Origin: Alkalihalobacillus trypoxylicola
Lineage (GTDB): Bacteria > Bacillota > Bacilli > Bacillales > Bacillaceae_D
Direction of reading: 5' to 3'
DNA length: 64,000 bases
Assembly (NCBI RefSeq): GCF_001590785.1
Contig: NZ_LTAO01000023.1
Coordinates: 1,142 to 65,141 of the forward strand
Made by a program: the position numbers and the translations under genes. How positions within the stretch are numbered: the first letter of the stretch is position 1; every line of letters starts with the position of its first letter. The notes under the pieces were generated by a model that searched no databases, was not told where the DNA came from, and was given only the letters and a program-made list of their open reading frames with translations. This document shows, piece after piece, positions 25,210-33,849 of this stretch.

Positions 25210-25650
25210 TTAACTCAGCTTATGAATTAATTGATTTAATAACTCATCAAGCTGTTGAGCTGTCATTTCATAAATCTCTACAGGACCACCATACGGATCT
25301 ACGACTTCACCTGCTTGTCCCAAGAAGCTTGATAGAGAATGAATTTTTCCTTGTTCATCTGAATATTGCTGTAGGATGTGAGCTCTATGATTTTCTGTCA
25401 TAGTTAGGACATAATCGGCCCAACCTAAAAGCTCCTCTGTTAATAGCTGAGCTCGGTGATTCTGTATGTCCAGATTCCTATTTTTTAAAACCTGTGCTGT
25501 ACCCTCTGATGCTGGATAACCAGGAGAGGCAAAAATCCCAGCTGATCGAACCTCAAATCGTTCTCCTGCCTTTGCCTTTAAAAGCTCTTCTGCCATTGGA
25601 CTACGACACGTATTTCCTGTACATACAAATAAAATATTTATTTTGTTCAT
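25210..25650 (-). CDS. ywlE: Low-molecular-weight protein phosphatase YwlE (arginine phosphatase type)
   Basis: A 146-residue phosphatase. The ATG at 25650 (MNKINILFVC) follows AAGGAAGGTG at a slightly long spacing. The P-loop CTGNTCRS has Thr in the position linked to phospho-arginine specificity in B. subtilis YwlE, where it opposes the McsB kinase. The general acid is in VVDPYGG. It sits in the ywl cluster as expected. Confidence 0.92.
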   Translation of the reverse strand: MNKINILFVCTGNTCRSPMAEELLKAKAGERFEVRSAGIFASPGYPASEGTAQVLKNRNLDIQNHRAQLLTEELLGWADYVLTMTENHRAHILQQYSDEQGKIHSLSSFLGQAGEVVDPYGGPVEIYEMTAQQLDELLNQLIHKLS

Positions 25651-25881
25651 AATGTTGATGACACCTTCCTTAATCAAGGACTATATACCCAAAAATATTC
25701 TTCCTTACATATAGGTAGTATGCCCTAAATCATCACTCATCATAATATTAACATAGGTTTATTAGAAAAAAAGAAGCGAATTTCAAAATTCCAAAAAAAA
25801 TTTCAAAAATTCTCCTTCTAAAGTGACAATTCTGAAAACATTTTGTACCTAGCATTCGCCTTTGTGTATCATTACACTATT

Positions 25882-26421
25882 TTAAGGTAGTAGTAGCTTT
25901 ATTCCAAACCCAATTAAAATACATCCACCTAATAGCACCCCATATACACCAATATATCTTTGGAATTTTGCTCCCATTATTAATCCTATCCAAGATAATA
26001 GCATGCTAAAAACAGCGATTAAAGTAACCGTCAAAAAGGTTTTCGTACCTAACATACCGAAGCTTAAGCCAGCAGAAAAGCTATCTAAGCTTACACTTAG
26101 CGCAAAAATGAATAGACCCCAACCTGTCGGCTTCATAAAAGACATCTCTTCATCCTTTAGGCCTGAGTATATCATTTGCACCCCTATAAAAATTAATAAA
26201 GCTCCACCTATGTATATCGTAATCGCACCCATATATGAAGACACCCATATTCCAGCCACCATTCCTAGTAATGGCATAAAAAAGTGGAAAACACCAATGA
26301 TAAAACCTATAAGAAAAATTTGTTTTCTTCTGAGTCCTAACATACCCATCCCTAAAGAAATGGAAAAGGCATCCATACCTAATGCACCAGCCATTAAAAT
26401 TATTGTTACGATTTCCCCCAT
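25882..26421 (-). CDS. mntP: Manganese efflux pump MntP (YwlD)
   Basis: A 179-residue protein with six predicted membrane helices. The family repeats ALGMDAFSISLGMG and ALSVSLDSFSAGLSFG carry the conserved Asp residues of the two half-domains. MntP exports Mn2+. I looked for a yybP-ykoY Mn2+ riboswitch upstream and found no match. A palindromic element dimer begins about 140 bases upstream of the start. Confidence 0.92.
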   Translation of the reverse strand: MGEIVTIILMAGALGMDAFSISLGMGMLGLRRKQIFLIGFIIGVFHFFMPLLGMVAGIWVSSYMGAITIYIGGALLIFIGVQMIYSGLKDEEMSFMKPTGWGLFIFALSVSLDSFSAGLSFGMLGTKTFLTVTLIAVFSMLLSWIGLIMGAKFQRYIGVYGVLLGGCILIGFGIKLLLP

Positions 26422-26563
26422 TAAGACCTCTCCTTGTCCATGCTTCTTGATGATAAATATGCAATGACAAGCTATATTAGAAGTATGAAAGAAGGTTTCA
26501 TAAAAGCTAGTGGATAGAAGTGACTTATGTTGTTAAGAATTTCAAAGTTCTTACATGCGAATC

Positions 26564-27140
26564 CATTTCATCATTCATATTTTATAATGAAAAACGAACG
26601 ATTTTGTTTGATTTTCACTTTAGGTAGATGCTTTCCCAAGGGCTTGTCTTCAGCTAACTCCGACTACGCTGAGCTTCGTCAGAGTGGATCTTCACACTGC
26701 GCTCTTCCTTTGGGAGTCACTACCTACCGTTACAATCAACAAGTTAATCAACAAACATTTAAGACATATTTATAATGAATGGTCTGTTTGAATCACTTAA
26801 ACCCATTTCATCATCTCTGTCTTTTAACGAAAACCGAACGATTTGGTTTTTGATTTTCACTTTAGGTAGATGCTTTCCCAAGGGCTTGTTCTCAGCTAAC
26901 TCCGACTACGCTGAGCTTCGTTAGAGTGGATCTTCACACTGCGCTCTTCCTTTGGGAGTCACTACCTACCGTTACAATCAACAAGTGTATTCGTAAACAT
27001 TCAAAACATATTTCTGCGCTCTTCCTTTGGGAGTCACTACCTACCGTTACAATCAACAAGTGTATTCGTAAACATTCAAAACATATTTTATAAGAAACGT
27101 TCAGTTTCATTCATTTATAGAGCAATTATGAAATTCACTC
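26564..27140 (+). repeat. Palindromic interspersed element, copies 3 and 4 (head-to-tail dimer)
   Basis: Two full cores (about 26610-26741 and 26853-26983) are joined by a right-terminal-repeat fragment and CACTTAAACCCATTTCATC, the same junction seen near 25105. The second unit contains an extra 75-bp tandem duplication. The nine bases ATGCGAATC occur immediately outside both ends (26555-26563 and 27141-27149), a possible target-site duplication. Confidence 0.88.
26939..27088 (+). repeat. 75-bp perfect tandem duplication inside element copy 4
   Basis: Positions 26939-27013 and 27014-27088 are identical head-to-tail copies covering the 3' half of the core and part of its flank. The second copy therefore has an unpaired right arm of the core palindrome. 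Confidence 0.95.
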
Positions 27141-27230
27141 ATGCGAATCAATAAAAAAAATGTACAGATGTTGGGCGCTCTGTTTGGCCCCAGGGATACA
27201 CCAAACTACTTTTTCGTTCTTCACATTCAA

Positions 27231-27266
27231 AAGGTCCCCTTCTTATCAAAAGAAGGGAACCTTTTC
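27231..27266 (-). terminator. Terminator of ywlC (threonylcarbamoyl-AMP synthase)
   Basis: The stem AAGGTCCCCTTCTT / AGAAGGGAACCTT (minor mismatch) is followed by a short T-run on the minus strand, about 90 bases past the stop. Confidence 0.75.
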
Positions 27267-27352
27267 ATTGTCTGTGTATGCACTCATTACACACCATTAC
27301 AAACCTTCGGCTAATGAAGTGAATTAAAAATAGGTTTTGTCCAAGTCCAAAC

Positions 27353-28393
27353 TCACAAATATCTTTTAGCTGCTGCTTTATCTAAGCGATTCATAATTGC
27401 CTTTCCTAAGCCTTCCTCTAAAAAGGTTTCGGAGAAAATAACATCTACTTCTTCTTGGTCAAAACGGCGCAAGGTCCCATAAAGCTGCTGCGCGACCGTT
27501 TTCAAATTCTGATTTGTTCCACAAGAAATGACCACATCCGCTCCGTAATCGTGAGAATGTTCATCTACTGTTAATACTCCTACACGCCTACCTTCTTTTT
27601 GAGCTTTTTCAATATGGTAAGGAATATCCTGGCGATTTCTTACGAGAAATAAATCAGCACTCGGAGCATAATGAGTATATTTCATCCCTGGTGATTTAGG
27701 TTTTTCTTTCTCTACCTTTAAAGCAGGGTCTAAATGGATAGGGCCAATAACAGACTCAATTTCTTCCTGTGTAATTCCTCCTGGCCGATAGAGTGTCGGT
27801 ACGCTAGTTGTCAAATCAAGAACGGTCGATTCTAAACCAAGACCTGTCGCTCCACCATCTAGCACACCTGAAATTTTCCCTTTCAAATCCTGCCACACAT
27901 GCTCAGCATTTGTCGGACTAGGCTTGCCTGAAAGATTTGCACTTGGAGCAGCCAACGGAAGATCGGCTGCTAATAATAGTGAAAGAGCTACTGAATGATT
28001 GGGCATACGAATAGCCACAGAATTTAATCCCGCTGTCACATTATTTGCTACGACTCCCTTTTTATCAAAAATTAACGTGAGAGGTCCCGGCCAGAAAGCA
28101 TCTATTAATCGTTCTGCTACTGGTGAAATTCCTTGAACTAATTCCTCTAACTGATCTCTATTTGCAATATGGACAATTAAAGGATTATCACTAGGTCTTC
28201 CTTTTGCTTTAAAAATTTGCTCAATAGCTATCGGATCAAGCGCATTAGCTCCTAATCCATAAACCGTTTCTGTTGGAAAAGCTATCACTTCGCCTTGTCT
28301 CAATAATTTTGCAGATTCTATAATAGAAGGGTGGTTCTGTAGATTTTGACTGTCATTATCCAAATGCCACCTTTTAGTTTCTTTTTCATTCAT
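27353..28393 (-). CDS. ywlC: L-threonylcarbamoyladenylate synthase (Sua5/YwlC)
   Basis: A 346-residue Sua5-type enzyme that makes threonylcarbamoyl-AMP from Thr, bicarbonate and ATP for t6A37 modification of tRNA. The YrdC domain (about 25-210) has AFPTETVYGLGANA, KGRPSDNPLIVHI and the APSANLSGKPSPT block. A linker and C-terminal Sua5 domain follow (to about 346). ATG 28393 has TAGGAG about 9 bases upstream; a TTG two codons earlier is too close to it. Synteny with B. subtilis ywlC is exact. Confidence 0.94.
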   Translation of the reverse strand: MNEKETKRWHLDNDSQNLQNHPSIIESAKLLRQGEVIAFPTETVYGLGANALDPIAIEQIFKAKGRPSDNPLIVHIANRDQLEELVQGISPVAERLIDAFWPGPLTLIFDKKGVVANNVTAGLNSVAIRMPNHSVALSLLLAADLPLAAPSANLSGKPSPTNAEHVWQDLKGKISGVLDGGATGLGLESTVLDLTTSVPTLYRPGGITQEEIESVIGPIHLDPALKVEKEKPKSPGMKYTHYAPSADLFLVRNRQDIPYHIEKAQKEGRRVGVLTVDEHSHDYGADVVISCGTNQNLKTVAQQLYGTLRRFDQEEVDVIFSETFLEEGLGKAIMNRLDKAAAKRYL

Positions 28394-28460
28394 GGTCAAT
28401 CGCTCCTAACGTTTCTATTGTTAACTGTGAGCTTTAAAATGTCAAATGTACAGATAGATG

Positions 28461-28673
28461 ACCCCTTTCATCATTTCTAACGATTGATTAGGTTTGATTT
28501 TCACTTTAGGTAGATGCTTTCCCAAGGGCTTGTCGTCAGAGTGGTTCTTCAAACGGCGCTCATCCTTTGGGAGTCACTACCGACCGTTACAATCTACGAG
28601 TGAATTCGCAAACATTCAAATCATTTTATAATAATGGTTGTTACACTTATAAAATAATGATGAAATGAACTGA
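28461..28673 (+). repeat. Palindromic interspersed element, copy 5 (internally deleted)
   Basis: The core (about 28495-28594) lacks the middle of the standard sequence: CAAGGGCTTGTC joins directly to GTCAGAGTGG, removing the left arm of the inner hairpin. The terminal repeats (CTTTCATCATTTC and AATGATGAAATG) are preserved. It lies 70 bases upstream of ywlC. Confidence 0.85.
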
Positions 28674-28755
28674 GATATAAAAAATAAATAATAATGTAGA
28701 GGTCATTTTACAATGATCAAACGTCAAAATTTTTAGATAATAACACTTCCCACAA

Positions 28756-28789
28756 CTAAAAAAAGAAGTTACCCACATTTGTGGATAAC
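28756..28789 (-). terminator. Terminator of ywlB
   Basis: The hairpin GTTATCCACA / TGTGGGTAAC is followed on the minus strand by TTCTTTTTTT. It lies about 50 bases past the ywlB stop. The stem arms resemble DnaA boxes, but the T-run explains them as a terminator. Confidence 0.8.
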
Positions 28790-28837
28790 CTGTATATAAC
28801 TTTTTTCTATTTTCTAAATTCTTTATAAACCCTGTTC

Positions 28838-29290
28838 CTACGATGCATTATTTAATAAATCATAGGACCATATTGAAACTTCCTGTTGAATAGAACGCTG
28901 AAAATGAGCTAACTTGCTCACATCCTCTGGGACTTCTTCACTACTTATCTTTTTAAATCCTAATTGATAAAATAAAGGATTTTTCCCTTTTGTACATGCG
29001 TATATTTTCTTGATTTTTTTCCCTTTAGCATAGCTTAATACAATATCCATAAATTCAATACTCATCTCAGCTGTCCAGGTTGGAGAATCTAAAATAAAAG
29101 AACGAATTAAACCGTTATTTTTTCCTTTTTCGATCCCAGCCGTTCCGATAATTTCCTGTTGGTCATTTTCCACCACTAAAAACTTCGTAACTTGTTCATC
29201 AATAGCGGTTTCTTTAATTCCCGCTCTTGCCATAAGACGTTGAATTTTTAATAAATCATTATGATTAGCTTTTCTCACAATTAAGCTCAT
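28838..29290 (-). CDS. ywlB: GNAT family N-acetyltransferase YwlB
   Basis: A 150-residue single-domain GNAT protein. The ATG at 29290 (MSLIVRKANHND) has AAGGAAGG about 6 bases upstream; the open frame extends 18 codons further without a ribosome site. The acetyl-CoA fold is visible as VENDQQEIIGTAGIEK followed by LIRSFIL, though the usual RxxGxG loop is weak. The C-terminal FYQLGFKKI is typical. The position matches ywlB; the substrate is unknown. Confidence 0.82.
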   Translation of the reverse strand: MSLIVRKANHNDLLKIQRLMARAGIKETAIDEQVTKFLVVENDQQEIIGTAGIEKGKNNGLIRSFILDSPTWTAEMSIEFMDIVLSYAKGKKIKKIYACTKGKNPLFYQLGFKKISSEEVPEDVSKLAHFQRSIQQEVSIWSYDLLNNAS

Positions 29291-29417
29291 ACCAATCCTT
29301 CCTTTCACAACTCTATATTTTATAAATATGAAAGGCTTGTACAAGATATGATTAAGAATTGTCCCTTTTTTAATTTATGAACAGTCCCAACTTGATTATT
29401 AACTGTTTTATTGCACT

Positions 29418-29465
29418 AAAAAACCACCTATAGAAAAAAATCCTTCATTTTTCTAAAGATGGTTT
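29418..29465 (-). terminator. Terminator of the CBS/CorC protein gene
   Basis: The stem AAACCA...TAGAAAAA / TTTTTCTA...TGGTTT starts just after the stop at 29475. A short T-rich stretch follows on the minus strand. Confidence 0.75.
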
Positions 29466-29474
29466 GTGATTTAA

Positions 29475-30755
29475 TTAACTTACAGAAAGACTTTTTCCGC
29501 CAACCGTTACTTTCACTTGGCGTATTCTTCTTTCTTCTGCTTCTATAATTTTTAAAAGAAGATTATGATAAGGATATTCTTCCCCTATTGATGGCACCCT
29601 CTTAAACTCTTCAGTTAGCCAGCCACCAATCGTATGATGATTGGTTTCAGGTGTTTCTACATGTAAGAAGTTAGCAAAATCATTTATGGAATAATCCCCA
29701 AAGAAAATATAGTTATTCTTATCAAGCTGCTTTACCATACGAACACTTTCATCGTGCTCATCCCATATCTCTCCAACAATTTCTTCTAATAAGTCTTCTA
29801 ATGTTATTAAACCTGAAGTCCCACCAAATTCATCAATGACAATCGCCATATGAACCTTTTGCTTTTGTAATTCGGTCAATAGTGTCGATATTTTCATAGA
29901 TTGCACTACAAACAGTGGATTTCTTAACAAAGGTCTAATATCAAATGGTTTATTTTCAGATTGTATGAGTGCCGTTAAGAAGTCTCTCTCTGTGAGAATT
30001 CCAATAATATTATCAATTGTCCCTTCATAAACAGGGATTCTCGAATAGTGTTCTTGGAAAAAAATCTCCTTAATTTCGTTAAGAGGCTGATCCACCTCTA
30101 TCGCAACCATATCAAGTCGTGGCGTATAAATTTCATTAACAACAATATCGTTAAAATCAAGTGAGCGATTTACCAGCTCTTTTTCATGCTTATCAATAAC
30201 TCCCTCAACTTCACTGATGTCAATAATAGCTTTAATTTCCTCTTCTGTTACAGACGGCATTGACTTTGGTACATTAAATAGCTTTGAAACCGCTTTTTGT
30301 AGCTTCATAAATATCCAAGTAATCGGTGTAAAAAGATACATAAATATTGAAATAACAAAAGAAAGCTTCATTGCAATACCTTCTGCATACTGAGTTGCAA
30401 TAGGCTTCGGAATAATTCCTACAATTATAATTAAAAGGAATGTGATTAAAAAGGTACTAATAAAAACACCTGTACTTGGTCCAAACATCTTAGTGGTAAT
30501 TTGAGCGGCCATGGTTGCTGTCGCTATATTAACGAGATTATAACCAACAAAGATAGTTGAAAGTGCCTTGTCAATATGATCATTAATGTAGGCTGCTTTT
30601 TTTGACCCTATTCTCCCTTCCTCTTCGTATTGTTTCAAACGAATTCGATTCACATTTGCAAACGCCGTTTCTACAAAGGAAAAGAAAGCAGATAGCATCA
30701 ATAGCAGACAGAATATCATAATCATACTTAAAGGGACATCGTCCAAAAAAATCAC
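29475..30755 (-). CDS. Hemolysin-family CNNM/CBS/CorC membrane protein
   Basis: A 426-residue protein with an N-terminal CNNM transmembrane domain (about 1-190, four helices; FSFVETAFANVNRIRL), a CBS pair (about 205-335; YTPRLDMVAIEV and FGGTSGLITLEDLLEEIVGEI) and a C-terminal CorC/HlyC domain. Relatives such as YhdP/YqhB of B. subtilis are implicated in Mg2+ efflux or resistance. It is inserted between ywlB and spoIIR, unlike B. subtilis. Cation transport is an inference from the family. Confidence 0.88.
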   Translation of the reverse strand: MIFLDDVPLSMIMIFCLLLMLSAFFSFVETAFANVNRIRLKQYEEEGRIGSKKAAYINDHIDKALSTIFVGYNLVNIATATMAAQITTKMFGPSTGVFISTFLITFLLIIIVGIIPKPIATQYAEGIAMKLSFVISIFMYLFTPITWIFMKLQKAVSKLFNVPKSMPSVTEEEIKAIIDISEVEGVIDKHEKELVNRSLDFNDIVVNEIYTPRLDMVAIEVDQPLNEIKEIFFQEHYSRIPVYEGTIDNIIGILTERDFLTALIQSENKPFDIRPLLRNPLFVVQSMKISTLLTELQKQKVHMAIVIDEFGGTSGLITLEDLLEEIVGEIWDEHDESVRMVKQLDKNNYIFFGDYSINDFANFLHVETPETNHHTIGGWLTEEFKRVPSIGEEYPYHNLLLKIIEAEERRIRQVKVTVGGKSLSVS

Positions 30756-30875
30756 TCTCCCATTCTTAAATTACCTATTATTATATATGAAATCGTTGTA
30801 ATTTGCACATGATTTTTTATAATGGGAGGCCTATTTTACCAACGTTTTCCACTTCTAAATTTATAAGTTAAAATC

Positions 30876-31499
30876 TTAACCAAAAATGCGGTCCCACAAT
30901 CCACTAAAGAAATCAACGATAAAAAACGAAACTTGTAATTCATCATCTTCTTCTGTTTCAATTTCAGTTGTTTCCTCTTCTTCCAAATCTGCCTCTAATG
31001 CTTCTCCATTTTCAAAATCCAGAAAGCATAATGGAGGGAACAACACACACCACCAATTCTCTCCTTGACCTTCACCTAAACTAATTAACACCGATTGATA
31101 CCATCCAGCAGGGTAAACAAGATTTCCGTAAATTTTCGTCGGAAACTGAACTTCTTCAAATTTCACTGAAAAATCTTGGTCAAGATTAGCTTTCTCTAAC
31201 TCTAGCTTAACAATCTCTTCTATATGACCGAGGTTAGCCTTTATGTATTGTGCGGCTTCCTCTAAATCATGAATATCCTTTACCCACTCAGTAATTTGTA
31301 AATTTACTTTATCACGAATGTTTCGCTTCACCATTTGATCCGCAATCGAATCGCTATTCGCTAATATTCTTAAGCGTATGGCTTCTTCCTCACTAATTTC
31401 CTGATGAAAATCGGCTACTGCTATAGCATGCTGAGATTCCCAGCTAACAATCAATACGAATAACGAGAATAATAGATAAATAATAACTTTTGGTTTCAT
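30876..31499 (-). CDS. spoIIR: SpoIIR, forespore signal activating pro-sigma-E processing
   Basis: A 207-residue secreted protein. A signal peptide (about 1-28) is followed by the family hallmarks IRLRILANSDS, RDKV and GQGENWWCVLFPPLCF, where the NWWC...PPLC pair of Cys residues is conserved. SpoIIR crosses into the intermembrane space and triggers SpoIIGA cleavage of pro-sigma-E. The C-terminal tail here is rich in Glu. A sigma-F-like promoter sits just upstream. Confidence 0.95.
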   Translation of the reverse strand: MKPKVIIYLLFSLFVLIVSWESQHAIAVADFHQEISEEEAIRLRILANSDSIADQMVKRNIRDKVNLQITEWVKDIHDLEEAAQYIKANLGHIEEIVKLELEKANLDQDFSVKFEEVQFPTKIYGNLVYPAGWYQSVLISLGEGQGENWWCVLFPPLCFLDFENGEALEADLEEEETTEIETEEDDELQVSFFIVDFFSGLWDRIFG

Positions 31500-31525
31500 T
31501 TTTAGTGCACCGCCCCTTCACCAAC

Positions 31526-31555
31526 AAGTCTGGTCAGTAGCGATGGAAATTAAAC
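31526..31555 (-). promoter_or_regulatory. Candidate sigma-F promoter of spoIIR
   Basis: GTTTA (31555-31551 on the minus strand) is followed after exactly 15 bases by GACCAGACTT, fitting GYWTA-N15-GGNRANANTW at most positions. Its -10 shares GA-CA-ACT with the spoIIQ candidate. The start codon follows about 26 bases later. Confidence 0.5.
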
Positions 31556-31845
31556 CAAAAACTCTTCGACAAATTCTATGTTAAAACATTCTGAGATAAA
31601 CTTATCCTTTTTAGAATATCGTGAACACCGAATTCGAGCGTCACCTTTTAATAAAAGAAGCTAGGACATTAAACATAATGAAGAGTTCAATACTTACTAG
31701 GCGTCCGGTTGTTTCATTCCTCTTTACTCTCGGTGTCCTGTGAGGTGCTGCCGAACTAGCTTTATAAACACATCTTCCCAATGGAGTCTACTTGACCTCT
31801 GTACAACTTCACATCATTCCTTTAATTAATTAGCACCGATTTACA
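31556..31845. other. Intergenic region upstream of spoIIR, no gene recognised
   Basis: Less A+T-rich than neighbouring gaps, with a GC-richer patch around 31690-31770, but I find no open frame, riboswitch or tRNA. It could be remnant repeat DNA. Confidence 0.35.
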
Positions 31846-31847
31846 AA

Positions 31848-31892
31848 AAAAAGAGTTAGATGAGCATATAACTTGGTCATCCAACTCTTTTT
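31848..31892 (-). terminator. Terminator of the B12-related operon
   Basis: The stem AAAGAGTTAGATGA / TCATCCAACTCTTT is followed by a T-run on the minus strand, about 30 bases past the stop of the BtuF-like gene. Confidence 0.85.
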
Positions 31893-31921
31893 ATCTACTT
31901 ATCGTTAACTCTTAAGATAGC

Positions 31922-32836
31922 TTACTGAAATAACTCTGGATAAGCCACTTCAGCTAGTAATTCTACCGCTTCACCAATTCTCGGTCCTGGTCTTGATAAA
32001 ATATCTGCATCTAATAAAAAGACTTCCTCATTTTTAATAGCTTCAATATCACTCCAGCCCGCACGATTCATAATTTCTTCTAATGGTTCTTCTATATAAT
32101 TAACAGTTGTTACAATTAAATTTGGATTACGAACGATAACCTCTTCTTCCGTTGCAGGAATCCAACCATCCTCATCAGCAAAAACGTTATCAAGGCCTGC
32201 ATTTTTTATCATAACCTCTTGGAAAGTATGGTTTCCGACTGTAAAAATATCTGGTGCTGCACTAATTTCAAAATAAACCTGTCTTTTTTCTTCAAGCTCT
32301 TCCGTTTTATCAACAACATCTTGTACTTGAGCTTGAATATCTGCAACCAATTCTTCTCCTGTCTCTTTGACACCCATTACTTCTGCAATTTGCATAATAT
32401 CACCATATACATCCTCAAACGTACTGGCAGATTCAATGACAAAAACCGTAATTCCTGCGTTTAATAACGGCTCAATCGATTCCTTTGCACCGACCGTATA
32501 AGCAAATACAACATCTGGTTCTAAAGCAATTATTGCTTCAGCATCTATTGTAATAGAATCAGAAACATGGTCAATTTCGAGCACTTCTTCTGGGTAATTA
32601 TCAGATGTTGTTACACCAATGACTTTCTCCCCAACTCCTAGCTCGAACAATATTTCTGTATTACTAGGCGCTAACGATATGACGGTTTCAGGAACTTCAT
32701 CAAAGCTGATTTCCTCACCCATATCATCCACTACAGTGTAGCCTTCTTCAACTACCTGTTCATTTTCTTGACAAGCTGCTAATAAAAAAACAACAGCAAA
32801 AATCGGTAACCATTTCTTAAAAGAACGAATTATCAT
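31922..32836 (-). CDS. BtuF-like substrate-binding lipoprotein (cobalamin/iron type)
   Basis: A 304-residue lipoprotein with lipobox LLAAC at about residues 18-22, followed by a cluster-A periplasmic-binding fold: VISLAPSNTEILFELG, TTSDNYPEEV and ALEPDVVFAY. These families bind vitamin B12, haem or siderophores. Its start overlaps the adenosyltransferase stop by four bases (ATGA), and the operon is headed by a cobalamin riboswitch, which strongly favours B12. No permease or ATPase gene is adjacent, so it must pair with BtuCD encoded elsewhere. Confidence 0.87.
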   Translation of the reverse strand: MIIRSFKKWLPIFAVVFLLAACQENEQVVEEGYTVVDDMGEEISFDEVPETVISLAPSNTEILFELGVGEKVIGVTTSDNYPEEVLEIDHVSDSITIDAEAIIALEPDVVFAYTVGAKESIEPLLNAGITVFVIESASTFEDVYGDIMQIAEVMGVKETGEELVADIQAQVQDVVDKTEELEEKRQVYFEISAAPDIFTVGNHTFQEVMIKNAGLDNVFADEDGWIPATEEEVIVRNPNLIVTTVNYIEEPLEEIMNRAGWSDIEAIKNEEVFLLDADILSRPGPRIGEAVELLAEVAYPELFQ

Positions 32837-33375
32837 TTACTCTCTCCCCTTTTTAATTTTCTCTCTGGATAGGATTTACTTTGAAACGGAATTTCTGGTA
32901 CACCCTCCACTTTATTTGCATAAACTGCCATAACAAAAAACACATTAGCTAAAAGGTGGGTGTAATCAAATAAAAGGTTTGGAACTTCACGTTCGAGACT
33001 TACTTTATGAAGAGCTCGAACAGATTTTTTCGCATCACTTCTACATACATGAAGCGCACAGGCAGCCTCTGACCCTTGCGGTAACAAAAATTGCTTAATC
33101 TGGTCTTGAACAATATGTACATAATCATCATATATAGCACTTAACCGTTCTAGGTCAGCTTCGGTTATCGCTAGCTTTCCACGCACTGACCCATTTAAAT
33201 GATAAACCATTGGCATGATTTCCATTAAGCTTTCATATAGCTTGGGAATGTGCTTTACACGAGCTGCTGCTTGGCCTACTTTTGTGGTCAAAGAGTCCGT
33301 TTGAATTTCAAAATCAACGGTTGATGCCGACTCTCTCATGTATGGATAACACAAATAACGAGCATCTTTTTTCAT
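32833..33375 (-). CDS. Cob(I)alamin adenosyltransferase, PduO type
   Basis: A 180-residue helical-bundle enzyme that converts cob(I)alamin and ATP to adenosylcobalamin. The family core is visible as LLPQGSEAACALHVCRSDAKKSVRALHKV and the C-terminal LLFDYTHLLANVFFVMAVYAN. The start has AAAAGGAGGAG upstream. It is translationally coupled to the BtuF-like gene and lies downstream of the cobalamin riboswitch, implying salvage of imported corrinoid. Confidence 0.87.
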   Translation of the reverse strand: MKKDARYLCYPYMRESASTVDFEIQTDSLTTKVGQAAARVKHIPKLYESLMEIMPMVYHLNGSVRGKLAITEADLERLSAIYDDYVHIVQDQIKQFLLPQGSEAACALHVCRSDAKKSVRALHKVSLEREVPNLLFDYTHLLANVFFVMAVYANKVEGVPEIPFQSKSYPERKLKRGESK

Positions 33376-33475
33376 GAAGCTCCTCCTTTTTATGAAAAAT
33401 TGAATAAGTTGCAGAAAAAGAAGAAAAAAATGGATATGAACGCTTCAAAAATACCTTACTATATTTATAATCGAT

Positions 33476-33508
33476 CGAAAAAACCGCCCAAAATAATTGG
33501 CCGGCAAA
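33476..33508 (-). terminator. Expression-platform terminator of the cobalamin riboswitch
   Basis: A GC-rich hairpin (GGCCGG-side 33499-33504, CCGCCC-side 33484-33489, one mismatch) is followed on the minus strand by six T residues. It lies between the aptamer and the adenosyltransferase start, as expected for transcriptional attenuation by B12. Confidence 0.65.
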
Positions 33509-33577
33509 AACAACACATATAAAAAATATGAAGCAGTTCTCATACCGTACAATTCTCTTAATTCCGAAGAGCAACAT

Positions 33578-33748
33578 ACGTTTAAGAAGAGGCAGGTATC
33601 CTGGCTTGTGCGTCATTTTACTCTAAAAACCTTCCCATTAATTGAACATAACAGTGGTCTTTCTTTTATTTCATCAGCACTTACAGTTGCGGAAACAGCT
33701 TCGGATTTGAACCGAATTCCCTTTTAACAAATTTGCACCTATTCTTGA
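33578..33748 (-). ncRNA. Cobalamin (B12) riboswitch
   Basis: Read on the minus strand, the region has the hallmarks in order: AGGTGC, then TTAAAAGGGAATTCGGTT, CAAATCCGAAGCTG, TTTCCGCAACTGTAAG (the B12-box core) and finally AAGCCAGGATACCTGCC. A terminator-like hairpin follows about 75 bases on, and then a PduO-type adenosyltransferase and a BtuF-like lipoprotein. Binding of adenosylcobalamin would reduce expression of the two genes. Confidence 0.92.
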
Positions 33749-33849
33749 ATAGATTTATTCAACTGCTAGTAGTGTACCATATTTTTTTCAATACAACAGT
33801 ATAAAATTTATTTAAATCCCTAATGCAAAGGTAAAAATGAAAGTTACGA

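Noticed and set aside
26422-26560. Possible Mn2+ (yybP-ykoY) riboswitch before mntP
   Set aside because: No conserved aptamer motifs were found upstream.
26527-26775. Plus-strand frames over the palindromic elements containing FTLGRCFPKGLSSANSDYAE (also near 37.6 and 56.7 kb)
   Set aside because: They recur because the DNA element recurs. Starts differ, other copies have stops or frameshifts, and no ribosome site is present.
28768-28788. Two DnaA-box-like sequences, one a perfect TTATCCACA
   Set aside because: They form the arms of a hairpin followed by a T-run just past the ywlB stop, so a terminator explains them.
33314-33616. Minus-strand 100-residue frame upstream of the adenosyltransferase
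   Set aside because: It begins inside the conserved aptamer of the cobalamin riboswitch and spans the expression-platform terminator.
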